Assembly (NCBI GenBank): GCA_021014945.1
Contig: MU266328.1
Span: forward strand, 124,001-188,000
DNA: 64,000 nucleotides
Source of the DNA: Leucogyrophana mollusca
Taxonomy: Eukaryota > Basidiomycota > Agaricomycetes > Boletales
Reading direction: 5' to 3'
Positions within the stretch are counted from its first letter, which is position 1. Every line of letters begins with the position of its first letter. The notes below the pieces were generated by a model that ran no database searches, had not been told where the DNA came from, and saw only the letters and a program-made list of their open reading frames with translations. A program made the translations under genes and the position numbers. Below are positions 21,401 through 35,300 of this stretch, one piece after another.

Positions 21401-21975
21401 CGCGGAATGGGCAACGCCGTGGCCAGTCGGACGAGACACTTGGGGATGGTGACTGCAGGGACGAATTACGTTTGTTGTCGGGCAGATACCACGCACATAT
21501 GAAAGAGAAACGTCGGGCGCTCTATTTTTCCAAGAGGGAGTGGGCGGCACGGAGGCACACGGCTATAACCTTGTGCAAACGCGTACCTGATGGAATGTTC
21601 CTGACGGAATGGAAGCAAAAAGACCGTCGCCATCTGACGTAACGCCTTCCATTTCGGGACTAGCGCAGGTTCTAGCAGCGAACGCGAAAAAGCCGTCTTC
21701 ACTGCACGGAACCAACTTCTTCAACACAGACGGGGGTGAATAGAGGGCAGCGCGACGTGTTTGGCGGCGACAGCGATAGGCGGCGTGGGAGCGGGGTGCG
21801 AGTGCGGTGGAGGGAAGGGGAGGGAGGAGGAGAGGGGGAGGTGGTTGGTGCGGTCCCTGTAGTGTCAATAACTAAAACACAACTTGAAAATACGCGAGCG
21901 ATCCCGTCCTCCGTGCATTTTCTCTTTCTCTCTTTACATTTTTGTATAGGACTGTAGAAAGAACTCGGTATTGGG

Positions 21976-24900
21976 ATGGTTGCTCGTATTCCATCTGTTA
22001 AGGCGCCTGCAGTAGCAGCGTCGCCGTCGATCTCGGATAAAGCGGCACAAAAGACGAATTGGGCCGAACAGGCAACTTCTACCAGCAACGTTAACAACAA
22101 CACCAGCTCTGCACTCGCAGACGAGCTCGACTACATCACCGTCACCGCACCACGCCAAGTCGACAAGGCCTCGCGCATCCTGGGCATCGCTCACCGACGA
22201 TCCATGGAGCCCATCCCCGCCTCCACGCGCAACTCCATCGTCTCGACGCGCTCGGTGCCTCCCCCGCCGACGCAGCACGTCCCCACCCTCCCCCTCACCT
22301 CCCTCTACGTCGTCTCCGGCCTCCCCAAGAGCCCCCACACGTGGACCCTCGCTGACCCGGACGCCGTCCTTGGCCTCCACCACTCCGACGGCGCCGTCGC
22401 CCGCTGGTGGAGGCCCGAGGTCCTGGGCAGCACCGTCAGCCCAGGCGCAGGCGGCGGAAAGAAGAAGAAGAAAAAATCAAAGGGCGACTCCGATACGCAC
22501 AAAGGCGCAGGCGCCCTCTCCAAGCCTGAAGTCGGTAAAATGCTCTCAAAGGCGCTCAAGCTCTCGTTCACCCGCGAAGTCGAGATCATCGCATCGACGC
22601 TCCAGCCGGCGAGCACGATCCACACGTTTACGTTTACGCTCCCTGCCCCGTCCACGCCCCTCGCCCCCGCCCCGCCGTCCACCGCCGACCTCCTCAGGGC
22701 CTCCGTCCTCACCTCCGCCTCCTCCCACGACCGCTCCTCCGCTGCCCCCACCTTCGCCTTCCCTTACACAGACGACCCCTTTGCAAACGCCCGCCCCTCC
22801 TCCGCCTTCCTCGGCCCGCCCTCCATCCTCGCCACCGCCGCCCAGTCCGCCCCCACCAGCCCCCTCGCCGGCCTCTTCAACGACAAGCAGCTCGGCGTCC
22901 CCGGCGTCGGCGGCAGCAGCGCCGCCACCGTCACCTACCACGGCGTCTGCCTCACCGTCTGGAGCCACGCAGACGCAGAGCGCAGCTCCGCCATCCGCCG
23001 CACCCTCGAGGCCGGCCGCGCGCGCAAGGAGAGCGCCCAGAGCCTCGTCGCCGCTCGCCTCAAGGCCCTCCGCTCCACCACCGGCGCCACGGGCGAGACC
23101 ACGCGTCGGTCCTCCCGCCGCTCTGCCCGCGGCCCGTGGACAGACGGCGAGACCGATGCCGAGGGCGAGACGGACGCCGGCGCCATCAGCGAGAGCGATT
23201 TCGACGTCGCGAGCACCGTCGGCGGACACGGCCCCGGCGAGAGCACCCTCTTCCTCCCCGGCGACACCGTCTTCTGGCTCCCGTACGCGCTGAGTGAGTT
23301 TTCTTTTTCCGCCCGTGTGCGCTTTCTGACGCGCTGCAGCGCTCGTGTCGAGGCACCCCATCTACGATCTCATGCGGGACTACCTCACCCTCTCCTGGGC
23401 CCGCTTCTCCAAGGACGTCCAGTCCCACACGCTCCAGATATCCAAGATCCTCGCACACCCCGCTCCCCGCGCGGGCGACCTCATCAAGCTCGACGCGTCC
23501 TCCCAGGCCTCGTCCTCGTCCTCCAACGCCCTCAGCGGCAGCGACGGCGACGCGAACCTCGAAGTCATCGCGCGCTTCCCCGGCGGCCTCGACTTTGGGC
23601 GCGGGCTCGTGGACATCAACTTTACCATGTGGCCGCTCTTCAAGTGCCTGAACATCGACAACGTCCTCACGGCCTGCGAGGTAAGTGGTGTGCCCTGTGC
23701 TCGGCTTGTGCTCACGCGTTCTAGATTGCCCTCGCGCCCACGGGACGCGTGCTGTTTTACTCGAGGCACCCTGCCATGCTCGGTGTACGTGCGCGTGCTA
23801 TCTTGTTCCGCGCGAGCTGACCCTTTGCAGATCGCGGTGAGCACGATCAAGTACCTCGTCGAGCTGCGCGGCTGGTCGGGCATCGCGCTCCCCGCCGTGC
23901 ACGCCCGCGACGCCAAGATCTACATCGACGACCCCGGCCCATGGATCCTCGGCCTCGCCACCGAGGCGCGCTACGCCGTGCGCGCGGGTCCCGAAGTCTG
24001 CGTCATCGATCTGTGAGTGCTGCCATCTCTCATCCACCACGGCGCTGACGCCCGACAGGGACATCAACTACCTGAGCTGCCCGTCCCCGCCGCAGGGCGT
24101 CGTCTCGGCGAAGCAGCAGCGGGACAGGTTCAGGCAGCGGCTGCTGGCTGCGTTCGAGCCGCACTACCACCCGGACCACAGCGTGCCTAGGTGTGTTTTA
24201 CTAGCTGTGGCGTGTGCGCGTACTGAGCATCCTGCAGCGAGTTCAAGGAGGCCTTCCCTGCCGGGCGCTTCAGGCCCGTGTGCAAGATCCAGGCCAAGCG
24301 CGGCGGCGAGACGGCCGCTGTCGCCGACACCATCAAGCCCCCCGAATGGTGGCACTCGACGCGCATCATCCAGGCGTTCGACAGCGTCCTCCAGGACAAG
24401 GTGCGTGTGTCTCCCCCCAGTGCCTCTTACCGCTAACGCGGCCTGCAGTTTAAGAAGCCCTCGTTCCTGAAGCGCCTCTCGTCCTTTGGCGCGGCGCGGC
24501 GCATGCCCCAGCTGAGCGTCGCGGAACAGCACATCCAGCTCTCCATCCGCAAGCGCGCCACCGCCTTCGTCGACGCGCGCGACGACCTCGAGACCAAGAT
24601 CGGGCGCCTCTCCCGCCGGCTCAACTTCCTCATGACCGAGGCGGACCTCTGGCGCGACAAGTTCGTCACCTTCGAGCAGTACGCGGAGCGCCTGAGCGCC
24701 GAGGCGGGGCAGCTGCGCACGAAGATCGGCAAGGAGCAGCGGGAGACGAAGAGGCTGAGCGGGCTCGTGACGCTCACCGCCGCGGAGAAGGCGAAGCTGC
24801 AGAAGGAGCTCAAGGACACGGAGCACGCGCACAAGGAGGCGCTCGTTGAGCTGCAGCGCATGCGCGACACGATGGAGCGCATGGAGGAGGAGCGCGCGGA

Positions 24901-26110
24901 GATGGTCGCGGAGGTCGAGGCGCAGATCGAGCGCGCGCTCGCGTCGATGGCGGTCGATGTCGACGTCGACGAGTCGGATTACGGCGCGGAGTCGTCCCGG
25001 CCGGCGTCGCGCCTGTCTGCCGCGCGCTCCGTGAGCGACCCCGTGCACGGCGGCTCGCGGCTGCGCTCGTTTGCGACGGAGTCGACGCTGGCGGAGTCGT
25101 ATGAGCGCGGGGACGATACGCTCGTTGCGGGCAAGGTGGAGCGCGACACGGAGACGATCGAGGAGGAGGAGGAGACGGCGGTGTCGCCGACGCGGAAGAA
25201 GCGCTTCTCTGCGACGCAGGCGGAGATCCTGCAGGACGGCATGACGGCCGTCGACGAGGGCATCAGCGAGCGGAGCGATAGGATTGCGCAAAAGGTGCTG
25301 CAGATCCAGCAAAAGGTGCGTCTACGCGCGTGTGTCGTTGCCGTCGCGCGGTGCTGATTTTGGTTGCAGCTGGAGACGGCGCTCGCGTCCGAGCGTGTGC
25401 AGGAGTGGAAGAACCGCTCGGCGGGGCACACGTCGAGCGAGGACAACGGCGCGGAGAGCTCCGACGCCGCCGTGCCCGTCCGCGCGCGGCCGCCCAAGGG
25501 CACGAAGCTCGTGAACAACCCGCCTGCCAAGGCCAAGAGGAGGGAGAGGAGCGACACGACGTCGACGACGCAGACGGGGACGACCACCCGCCGGTCGTGC
25601 GACACCGTCTCCGCCGCCGCTACCCCCCGCCGCGCGTCTACGCCCCTGAAGGACGAGAAGCCGGCCGTGCCTGGGCAGTTGGGCGACGCCCCCGCGCGGG
25701 AGACGCACGAGCTGCGCAAGATCGGCTCGGGCGCGTCGTTGAGCGCCATCTCCCCCGCCACCGACGCCACCACCCCCATCACCCCCGCCCTCACCCCCGC
25801 CACGGACGACTCGGACACGGAGTTCCAGAGTGCGTATTCTAACAGCCGGCGGGGCAGCTACGGGAGCTTCGACGACGATAAAAAGGGGCTGTACAACGAT
25901 TCGGACGATTCGAGCGGGCTGACGGACCAGGACCGCGGTTTCGAGAAGCGATTGGTTCCTGATCTTATAAAAGTACCCAACCGAGAGCGGGTTTCCAGTT
26001 CTGCGACTGCCGTGCCCACCTCCCAGCCGAGTCCGACATTGAGCGAGGATACGGTTGTGTCGAGGGGTCGCGTTCTTGCGCAGCGCGCTCGGTTGGAGGC
26101 CATTCATTAG
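21976..26110 (+). CDS. DENN-domain protein, probable Rab guanine-nucleotide exchange factor
   Basis: DENN-domain proteins activate Rab GTPases in membrane traffic. Eight exons (21976-23293, 23340-23680, 23725-23784, 23831-24012, 24059-24190, 24238-24400, 24449-25315, 25370-26110) give 1,267 residues. The N-terminal third includes a u-DENN-like part (LTSLYVVSGLPKSPHTWTL; VTYHGVCLTVWSHADAE). The central DENN core follows: FLPGDTVFWLPYALT, LVDINFTMWPLFKCLNIDN, VLFYSRHPAMLGIAVSTIKY and GWSGIALPAVHARDAKIYID. The d-DENN part is around FRQRLLAAFEP. A long coiled coil (24,600-24,960) and a Ser/Glu-rich, low-complexity tail complete the protein. Codon use is extreme: third positions are almost all G or C over most of the gene, unlike its neighbours, and this opens long antisense ORFs that are not genes. 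The target Rab is unknown. Confidence 0.9.
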
Positions 26111-26362
26111 TTGCATTCATTTAATTCCTTGCAAGGAAGATACCCTACCACATCATCTATTGAGGTCGTTCGCCCACTCTGCGAGTCTGCGACACCTCTA
26201 CCACGCTCCTTTGTTTCCTCACTTGCCGTCACTCTTTTCGTTTTTGTTCACTTCGAAGCGCACTTTCACGTTCAATGGAAATATAATCAACCTATCTACT
26301 TTTCTTGCACGATACAGCTTGTCAGATAATACATTCGTTACAGTCCGGTGTCCGCTATGCCT

Positions 26363-29300
26363 CTAAGTGTCCATTCTCCGCCGATTATTGAAAGCCTTTA
26401 CTACCGATGCGATCTGCCCAAAGAACCAAACTTGAGATGTCTTGTCTGGGATGAAAACGAACTTGTCGTGGTCCTTGCCCGACTTGTGAGCGAAGCGAAT
26501 GCCGGTGTCTTCGACTGTGACCCCTTGGACCATCGTCAACGGGAGGTCCCAGTCCAACCGGAGCTTTTTCGACCAGAACGACAGTACCCGCGAGGCGGTG
26601 AGGAGCACAACGTTGTCACCGCCTGGAGAGTCTGATGAACGGTCAGAGATGTGGGGATCAAAAGAATGGCAAAGACGTGCCGATATGAGCAACATAGGCC
26701 TCCTTCCGATATGCGCCATTGTCGAGGTCCCGCATCCAGTACTGACCAAGTGCTTCGCGAGCTGCATACGGCTAAAGTGCACCCATTAGATGGTGTGATA
26801 GACGGTGACGTAGAAGCTTACCACTAGTACACCGTCTGGTGGAACATGGCGGGGCTGCAAAGGTCGTCAGCTTGCGACGCTCGTCGGAATTCGAGCAGAA
26901 CTCACTGGTCGAGCACGGTCGCGTTCGGGCTTATCGAATACGGTCGTCGTGTTTCGAATACCTTTGAATCCTAGCGTCAACAACAAAGGACGAGAAAGCA
27001 TCGATATAAGGTACCTTCAGAAAGGTTGGACGCCAAATCAAACACCCCAACAGCAGGTTTGGTGACAGCGCTGAGCAAATCGCGTCAGCGGGAAAACAAC
27101 TCAGAGATGGCGCGACGCTCACCCCACCAAGCCTTTCCCCACACCTTTGAAAAACCCGAAAGCGCCTTCTGATTCAGCGCCTTGTATCGGTTTGGTCTTT
27201 GGACTGGATAAGTGGGTGTAGAGGATCAAATTACATGGAACTCACAACAATCCCCTCCAAGCCGCTGACGATACTACTGGCAAAGGCCTCACCGCCAGCA
27301 GTGACGCCGTAGCTGCACACCACAGATCAGAAAAATGGGAACAAAGGACGAGGTGGTTCGTACATGGCATGCCGAGGGCGATTGCGCCTCTGCGTCATCC
27401 GACGCTGAGCTTGATACTCTGAATCGAATGTTGCTGCGGATAAGCCTGTAGAAATGTCAGAGATGAGGATGTGAATGATGGTTTCGCTTTACCTTTGCCT
27501 ACACTGCTCGTAAACTTGGTGACGCTATCTGATAACCCAAAGACCGTCTTCTTAACAAAACTCGCAGCACCCTATATGGTTGTCAGCACACGTAAGGTGC
27601 AAAGTCAACAATCCTCACCTTGGCGATTCCAATGCCCAGCTCCTTGTTTCCGTGCATGACTACGCCATTGTATGGAGCATAGAATATATCAGCAACACCA
27701 GAGCTGACGTTCGTAAACAGGCCGACAGGATTCCCGATGAAGTCGGCAGATCCCAGGATGCGATAGAGCTGACGTAGGACGTCTTGTCTGTAATGATAGG
27801 TGATCCGGGTCTGCAGTTCTGGCAGAGTCAAACGCATGTCTTTGATGGCCAAAGCGTTCAGTTCGAGGGGAGCGTCGTTCACGTTCCCCAGCGTCATGGT
27901 CAGAGCATTCACCATGACCGCAAGGGGGTTGCGAATGCTCAGTCTGACAAGTGTCATGTGAGGCAGCATCAGGGAAAAGTCTATCACGGTACGTACTTGT
28001 CTTCGCTGCTGACCCTTTCTGTTCGCATAAAGGACAATGACAACTGGATCGGCTGTAATTCTAGGACTTCAAAGTAAAGGTCCTGGCCGGCAGCAGTGTC
28101 CTGAGGCTCGGGTATCTCTTCGGGATGCTGAATGAGGACACTGATATTCCCGTGAGGCTTTCAATCATCAGGTAATGCAGTAGAAGATCATCTTACTCTT
28201 CGGTGTTTTCCTCCCAAGATACTCCTTTTATCTGCGTGAGGTCGTACATTGCGAAAAGAAGGTCTTCATCTGTCTCGATATTCAGAGCTTGTAACAAGAT
28301 TGAACAATACTTGACGAAGAGAACTCCGTGTTCTACAATGACAGGTCAGTACGACTCTTTGTTCAAGACAGCGCCTTACCTTGATCCTTTAACCATATCA
28401 CAGATCCCTGGATTGTCGGCAAAACAGCTACACCTGTTGCCTCCTTTGAAATGGGACTGGGTTGAAGGATCACAGGGTAAAGCGCGTCATGCAACTGATT
28501 GTCAATCTGCAACGACCCGCAAGACAGGTTCACTGCTTGGGCGACCATGCTGTTGTTATACTCGAACTTCAGGGCCTCGATGGATATGTAGATCACTTCC
28601 ACCATCCGGCGATTGACCAAAGACATTCCAATTCCCGCGAGTTCGAGGTTGAAAGAGAATGTTGGTGACATGTCTTCCGTTACAGCTTCAAACGCCTCGG
28701 AGCTGCTTGCCATCGTATCCGACCGCGCCAATGAGCCAGTGCTACGATGCTTCGGCTTATATACGCTGTTCTCCGCGACATAATGCGTGATGCGGAGCAC
28801 TTGCTTGTGTCCATCTGCTCGAACGTCTAGAGACACGGCCCGAGTTCGTTGACGATCCTGGTAAACAATCAAATCAGTAAGCAAGCAAGGCTTGTCGACC
28901 TAAAACTTTTACGTGGAATTTAAAGGGCATTAGAACACCGATCTCCATGATATCGACAGAGCGGCGCCCGTCGTTGATTGTCAGCATGATCTTCTTTTCT
29001 CGGGCGGCAGGCTGATCCCAAGCATACTGCATATTTGTGTGCGGTTTTAGCGTGTACCGCGGAATAGAGGTGGTCACAGGCTGCGAGTCGCGAGTGAGGT
29101 CCTATTGTCAAGTCAGAAAATACAATAGGAGGCAGCCGGAAAACGCTGCTCACCGTCTGGGACAAAGAAACCGTATAGTCACTGTCGTTCTCAATGACAA
29201 ATGGGCACCCTTCAGCTCGGGAAAATGTCACAAATATGGTGGACCCGTCTATTTTCACGTTGGCCTTGATGATGTGCCATTGGTCGCCCGTTTGACTTGG

Positions 29301-32300
29301 AAGGCGGAAATGTACAGAGCCTATATCTTCGATGTTTATGGGTGATGACCTGTTCATCCGTATTAGAATGACAATTAAAGAGGTAGTCCTACGTGTTTAC
29401 CATTGAGTGTTCAAGCCGGGGAAGGCAATCGTAAGAAGTTTGTCCTGGCTCGCGCGCATCACCTGGAGCGGACAACGCTCGCCTGGGTCGACAACAGAGC
29501 GGCCTTTGGGAGCCACTCCGTGCTCACGGAACCAAATGGGCTCTGTGAGATTGTTTTTGATGATGAACCTAGGAGCGATGGTGATGACTTTCGTCAGCTT
29601 GTACTTGCCAAGACCCTCCGTCCACGACAGTCCCAAGTGATATTCCTCCGACTTCTGCTTTAGTGAGGGCACCACCATCTCAGTTTCCGCGGCAGGGGCT
29701 TCAAGGCCAAACACCTGGATTGAGAAATGTCATCGACACGAGGATAACGCGGTCTAGGTAAATCGCACCTTCGACCACCCGGACTCTCCTACTTTGAAGA
29801 CAAAGGCCTGTCCATTGCCCTGAGGATGAGACAGCACTGAGGAGGCCATGTTCAGTCACGGCCGGACAATGATACAGGATGAGGGCTCACTAAATGGGAC
29901 AGGCCTTGAGATGACATCTGCATTCGGTGAGTGATAGAGCTAATTTGGAAGCAGGACTAAACTGACCTGGCCTCGTATCTCCAGCCACATCTTGCGGAGA
30001 AGATGCTCTATTCGCCCGCACAGCCTTTGCGTTGAACGGGAGTCCAGACTTGTTGACAAGCAGATATGGACTGTAGATCTGCACTTTGAAGGCTCCTCCA
30101 GATTCGGGATACCGACTATTTTGTGATTAGTACCAGAGATACACGCGCCAATTCGGAGGACGTACACGTAGTTCAGGCTCAGATCAAGCTTTCGGTCATT
30201 TTGATCGCGGAGAGTGAGACGATTCTCAGTCTCGAAATCCGAATGTCGATCAGTATTGATGATCGTGAAGTCACTTGGCTTGAAAACTGCGACAGATAAA
30301 TTGTCTGCATTCAGAGAAGCCTATAAACCCACTTGTATCCTGCACTTCAACGTTGAGCAAAATCAAGTGGCCGAGTTCCACAGAGTGGACCGGCATCACC
30401 CCCCCTTTCCGCAGATAACTCTTCCAGTTCTGGTCGGCGTCTTTGTCGTAGATTCGGTACTGCAGATTGTACGGGAGGAGATTTTCAAGCTCAATCGGAG
30501 CGCGGAGTTTGAGTTTGATCTTGGGAGATTTTCTGTGTCTAACATGTAGCTGCGCTGTTGGCAAAAGGGAGCAACGTACCGTGCCGCAGAATCACTCATA
30601 TCAGTCTGCACCCATGCTTGGAATCGGAAAGGGGCTTCGCGCTGATCATTATGCGGGCAGCTAATTGTTAAGTTCTTCTTTGCAATCAAATCATCGAATC
30701 GGATCGATGAACACCATCTATAACCGAATCCCTCTGCGGGTCATGTTTCAGCGACGCCGTCGGCCACGAACAGAGTATACGCACGGTCAGGCTGCAACCT
30801 AATTCTATTCTGGGTGACCGCTTCTATGGGAAGTGAATAATCCTGACCGGGGGCTGGAATGGTGTCAGGCCACCCAGAATTGAATCATCGGCAAAAGACC
30901 CACCGATTTTTTCCAAAGAGTATACAGGATGACCGGTGTGATCCACCAACATCAGCTCCAAGGGATAAAAGGTCTGGTTCTCGACTAGATAAGTTGATCG
31001 AAGCGTCACGATTTTGACGTTGTCTTGAACAACGACAGAGCAAAGAAGTCGATCGGTATACTTTTCCATCCGGGGGCGTAATGAAAACGTGAATTCGCCT
31101 TCCCTGTCTACAGGGATACCCCTCAATGCCTCCCACGGCTTACCAACAAATTGAATACCGATGTTGTGCTGCTCTGAAGTCGACACGTGCTGTGCAAGAG
31201 TCAGTCTACTATCTTTGCCCAATCCGGTACCCATACCTCTCGCATTGTCTTCCAGTCGTCAAATCTCCAGTCAACAGTCTGATCATTGGCGACTTTGACA
31301 GTGCTGGAGTCTTTTGCGTTCCGATTGGTATCGTCGTCAGACCAAACGAATACAGGAGATCCTGTTCGGTTCCTGATGCGATAAGGAGCATAGCTTCCAC
31401 GGGCCTTCTGCAGAACCCCCTCCTTCCCCCACATACCAACGGTTGTGATCGCAAGCTCAGCAAAAGTAGTGCTGACATTGAGGTCCAGGCGTTCCCGAGC
31501 TGAGAGTGTCATTTTAAGTTCGCTCGAGGAATAATCCCTTGCAACCTGATACGACGTTGATGAGGGTTCAAACACGAGGGGAAAGGTCCTTACCGACACG
31601 GTGAATGTCCAAGGATCAATAACTGACATGGATATGAGATCGGGCTATCGACAAGGAGGAGCGAGAAAGAAAACGCTCACGTGGTTCCCAGTGCGAATTT
31701 GTAAGATTCCAGTAGCTGATTTGAGTCGCCAGCGTAGCAGTAGCTTGGAGCTAATTTTGTTGTTAACCCGGTGATTCCGACAGAGACAATTCACTCACCT
31801 CGGCTGACCAGTCCTTTGCCCCGATGATAAATGGCTTTACCTTCAGATGAAGCATAGGTTGCTCATGCATATCACCAATAAGGATGAGGCGGAATCCATC
31901 GAAGGAACCCTTTAGCTGATTGCCAAGGCCTGTCAGAGTACATTCCACTGCTTGAAGCGAGTGTGCTTACCTGCTCCTTAGATACAACAACACGGGCCTT
32001 CCCTATGGTCTGGTGCTGACTTCCCTTTGATATAGCAGACCGGGACGCCTGCACATGGGGTGGCATCGAAGATTTCGTGCTGACAGCGCTTCCAGTCGAT
32101 GGCAGAGGATTCTGTGATTTCCCATACAGCTCGACGGCCTTGGTGGCAATCGTGGTCATTAACATGATATCGCGATATGATGCGCGGAGGACGATAGGCT
32201 TCACACCAATCTCCATGCTGGTTACTTGCTCTCGTTTCGATGTGCGGCTATCCAGCGAAAATGTGACATCTACGTCGTCCAAGAACCGCACAGTGTCAGC

Positions 32301-35300
32301 ATCTGCTCCCATTCGGATTAACGACATCCCCAGCCTGTTCACTGTGAGTGCCAAGATCCCCTGTCGGCAACAAAGTAAGCTTGCTTCACTTGGGAGCGCA
32401 CCGTGTAGGTCTTACCTGCTGAGAAAGTAGAATTTGATCGATGTACAACCTGATAGCTTGGGAGTCAGGATCTGTGTCGTTTTCCAAAACACTGATAGAG
32501 ACATCATGGAGATCTACACGGAAATCGACCTGTGATTGCGGGGCATCGTCGGTCACTTCGCTGGCGGGAATTGCATCGTTCTCGCGGCGAGGTGACTCGT
32601 CTGAGAACGCGCTGAGGAAAAACTCCATTAGGGCGATGACGGGTTCAACCGCGAATATGATTTGTGGAGAGTCCACGGTCACCACTGCAAGCGCAGAACT
32701 ACTCGCTCCGCCGGAGGTGGTGTAGAGGATCATGAATTGGTTGCGATCGTGCTGAGCGGCGGGTATGATCTCTCGGAACTTAGATCCCCCCGGTCTAGTG
32801 TTGCTCATGGTGAATGATCGAAGAACGAGCTGAGCCTCTGCGGCACCGTCGGAGACGACTTTATATCGCAAAGTGCTGTCATTGAGTGCGAATCGTGCAA
32901 TTCCGTAGTCTTTGAGACTGTTCTCCGTCGTAGCCCTTCCATCGTATAGATGTAGCTTGACTGCATTGATGGATATCACCAGGTCTAGAGTCGTCCACGC
33001 TCGACTGCCGTTGGACCGAGAGGTCGTTCGCAGCTCGGGTTCCAGGTTGACCGACGCCTCCGTTTCTTCCGGAGTAGAAGATGCGTGACTGCTGAGACTA
33101 GAACTGGTTGTTAGGGCTGAACTGGCCTGAGCGGATCCCTCTGGGGCACCTGCGAGAACCCTTGGTATCGACTTCGACAGCCCAACGAGCAGACCGTATT
33201 GAACTTGGGTCAGGTAAAGCTTGACATCAGAGATCTTAACCACGATCTAAGGCCGCACCCTGTCAGATACTACCTCCACTCAGGCGCTGAGCTAGCAACA
33301 CTTACCTGGGCGTCGGGGTAGTCAGTATCCCGAGTACGGTCTAAGCCATTCGTTTGAGTAATATCGGCTACGATATTGATGTCGTCAACCATTTTGAGAG
33401 GCGCGGGTTTATCGTCATAGAAAATTTCGGAAACAACTTGTATCCCGCGAAGACTTGCAGTCACTTTGCTTGTGGTATCGTCGTCGTACGAGTTTCGGGC
33501 ACTGATCTCCCCGAGCCTCATGATCAAAACATCTCGTAACCTTCCTGGATCGGATGGGAAAACAATGATAGGGGTTTTGACGGAAACCTCAAATTGCATC
33601 CGTTCGATCTCCGAGGCTCTTTGTACTGCTGCTTCGCGAGCCGCATCGTAAAGGAACTTGAGCTTCGCGAGCTTGGAGACGAACAAATAGATGTCGTGAA
33701 GGGGCTGTTCCAGGAAGTGGATTTTCACGGACCCCGCGCTCAAATAAACTGACGATTTAATGCCGGAGTAGGAATCGTCTCTGGGATCAAAAGTTTGATA
33801 TCGGAACTCCGCAAAATTTCTGCCTTCGATAGACATGATTTGCTTGAATTCAGGGAGTGCGACCTCAGTTGAGCGATCGTCGCTTAACGCCAGACTCCCT
33901 AGACGTCCCGTGATGCGCATGGTATTGGAACGAAGAAGCACCAAGACATCTGCAGTAGAAAGCGATAGCGTAGCAAGGTTGCTGACTTCGTTGATAAGCA
34001 TTACTATCATACATAGTTAGCACTGGATCTCAAAATCCTCCGTGAAACCACATACTCTGCACGCTTTCGAGCTTGACGGCAACACGGATTATGCCACTGG
34101 ACGGCTCGTCCAGGCTTACGGGCATCCCAGAGACGGTGTCAGCACTTTGGTCAGTGTCCCCCTCTATGGTTGGCTGATCTGATCCTTGCGGCACAAAAGT
34201 TGTCATGATGAAGTCGTACAAAGATACGACGGGTTCCGGGGCCGCATGGAAAATGAACGTCGACACTTGTATGTCGACGCTTTGATCAATGCCCTCGTAG
34301 ACGCTGGCAAATTCAGGTGAGGCTTTCTGTACACGCCGGTATGAAACGCTCAAAAGATCCTTGTTGCTCGCGGCGTCGGTGTGTTCTGACGATGCAAACT
34401 GAATCGCATCCTGGCCGTCCTGGACAAGATTCATGACCAATGATCTTGAATGGAAAGGGAATTAGCTTGATAAGGCTTCAAATCGTGACCGTACCTTAAG
34501 TTGATGTCTACATTCATGTTGAACTTCAACAGCGAAAACGCAAGTCTGAAATGCCGAAGGGTAACATCTCCGAGTGGCTTCTCACCCCCGTCGCCATTCG
34601 ACCTTGATATGGCTCCCCGGAGGTTTTCCACTTCGAAGTCGAGTTCAAATATATGCTGTCGGATCTCAGGATGCTTGGGGCATTTTAGTACCAATGACAA
34701 TGATACAAAATGAACACACCTCTGAAGTCCCGTCATTGGCTTCAAAGAATAGATCGTCTCGAGATGTAGATGTATCCTCCCCTTCCCCATCATCTACGTT
34801 GTATTCTGCCCCTGATTGTCCGAACAGACCTGCAGGCAGCGGAAACGTTGCTGAAGCCTTTTCAATCTGTGCCTGAGCTAGGGCTTTTTGTTCCGCATCG
34901 TCATCGAAGTTCGGTATAGCCACGTCTATGATGCGCATGAGGGACTTGTATTTAACGTCCGACAAGTTGACCTGAAGAGTTGGAAGCTTTCCCGAGACCT
35001 TGAAGCGTGCAAGGTTGAGAGCGCTCGGGACAATCGAGTTTTGTACTTGTAAGTCAATATTGATGCGTTCCAAAATGTGAAGTGTATCGCTCTTGTCAGA
35101 AGTAAGGGCGTCACGACAAGCCTGCAGGTCGTTACCTATCACAAACTTTCGTAATCTGTTTCAGTGGATGAGCCCCAGAATTACAGAAAATATTACCTGA
35201 GCAGCTTCGAGCCTGAGCAACATTTTGTCGTACATGAGAGACTCCAACCGCTTGTAATCGTCCTCGCTGTACTGCTGATTTCGTTTCGCTTGTATCTCGC

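Larger units (their letters stand above)
17420..21975. other. Gene-free repeat array region
   Basis: About 4.5 kb without a supported gene. It holds the 3' flank of secreted protein copy 2, three diverged direct repeat units (17890-19230, 19828-20790, 20790-21400), an inverted fragment of the NIPA gene (19233-19571) and the upstream region of the DENN gene. The longest ORF (299 codons, minus strand, 18264-19163) is compositionally poor and is not maintained in the other repeat units. Confidence 0.6.

Noticed and set aside
22370..23293. 307-codon plus-strand ORF in another frame over DENN exon 1
   Set aside because: It is a Pro/Ser/Arg low-complexity product of high GC. The other frame contains the DENN motifs and joins exon 2 correctly.
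24164..25312. 382-codon ORF on the minus strand, opposite the DENN gene
   Set aside because: It is a shadow of the very GC-rich coding strand: composition is Arg/Leu/Ala dominated, with no motif. Other antisense ORFs in 22305-25818 are rejected for the same reason.
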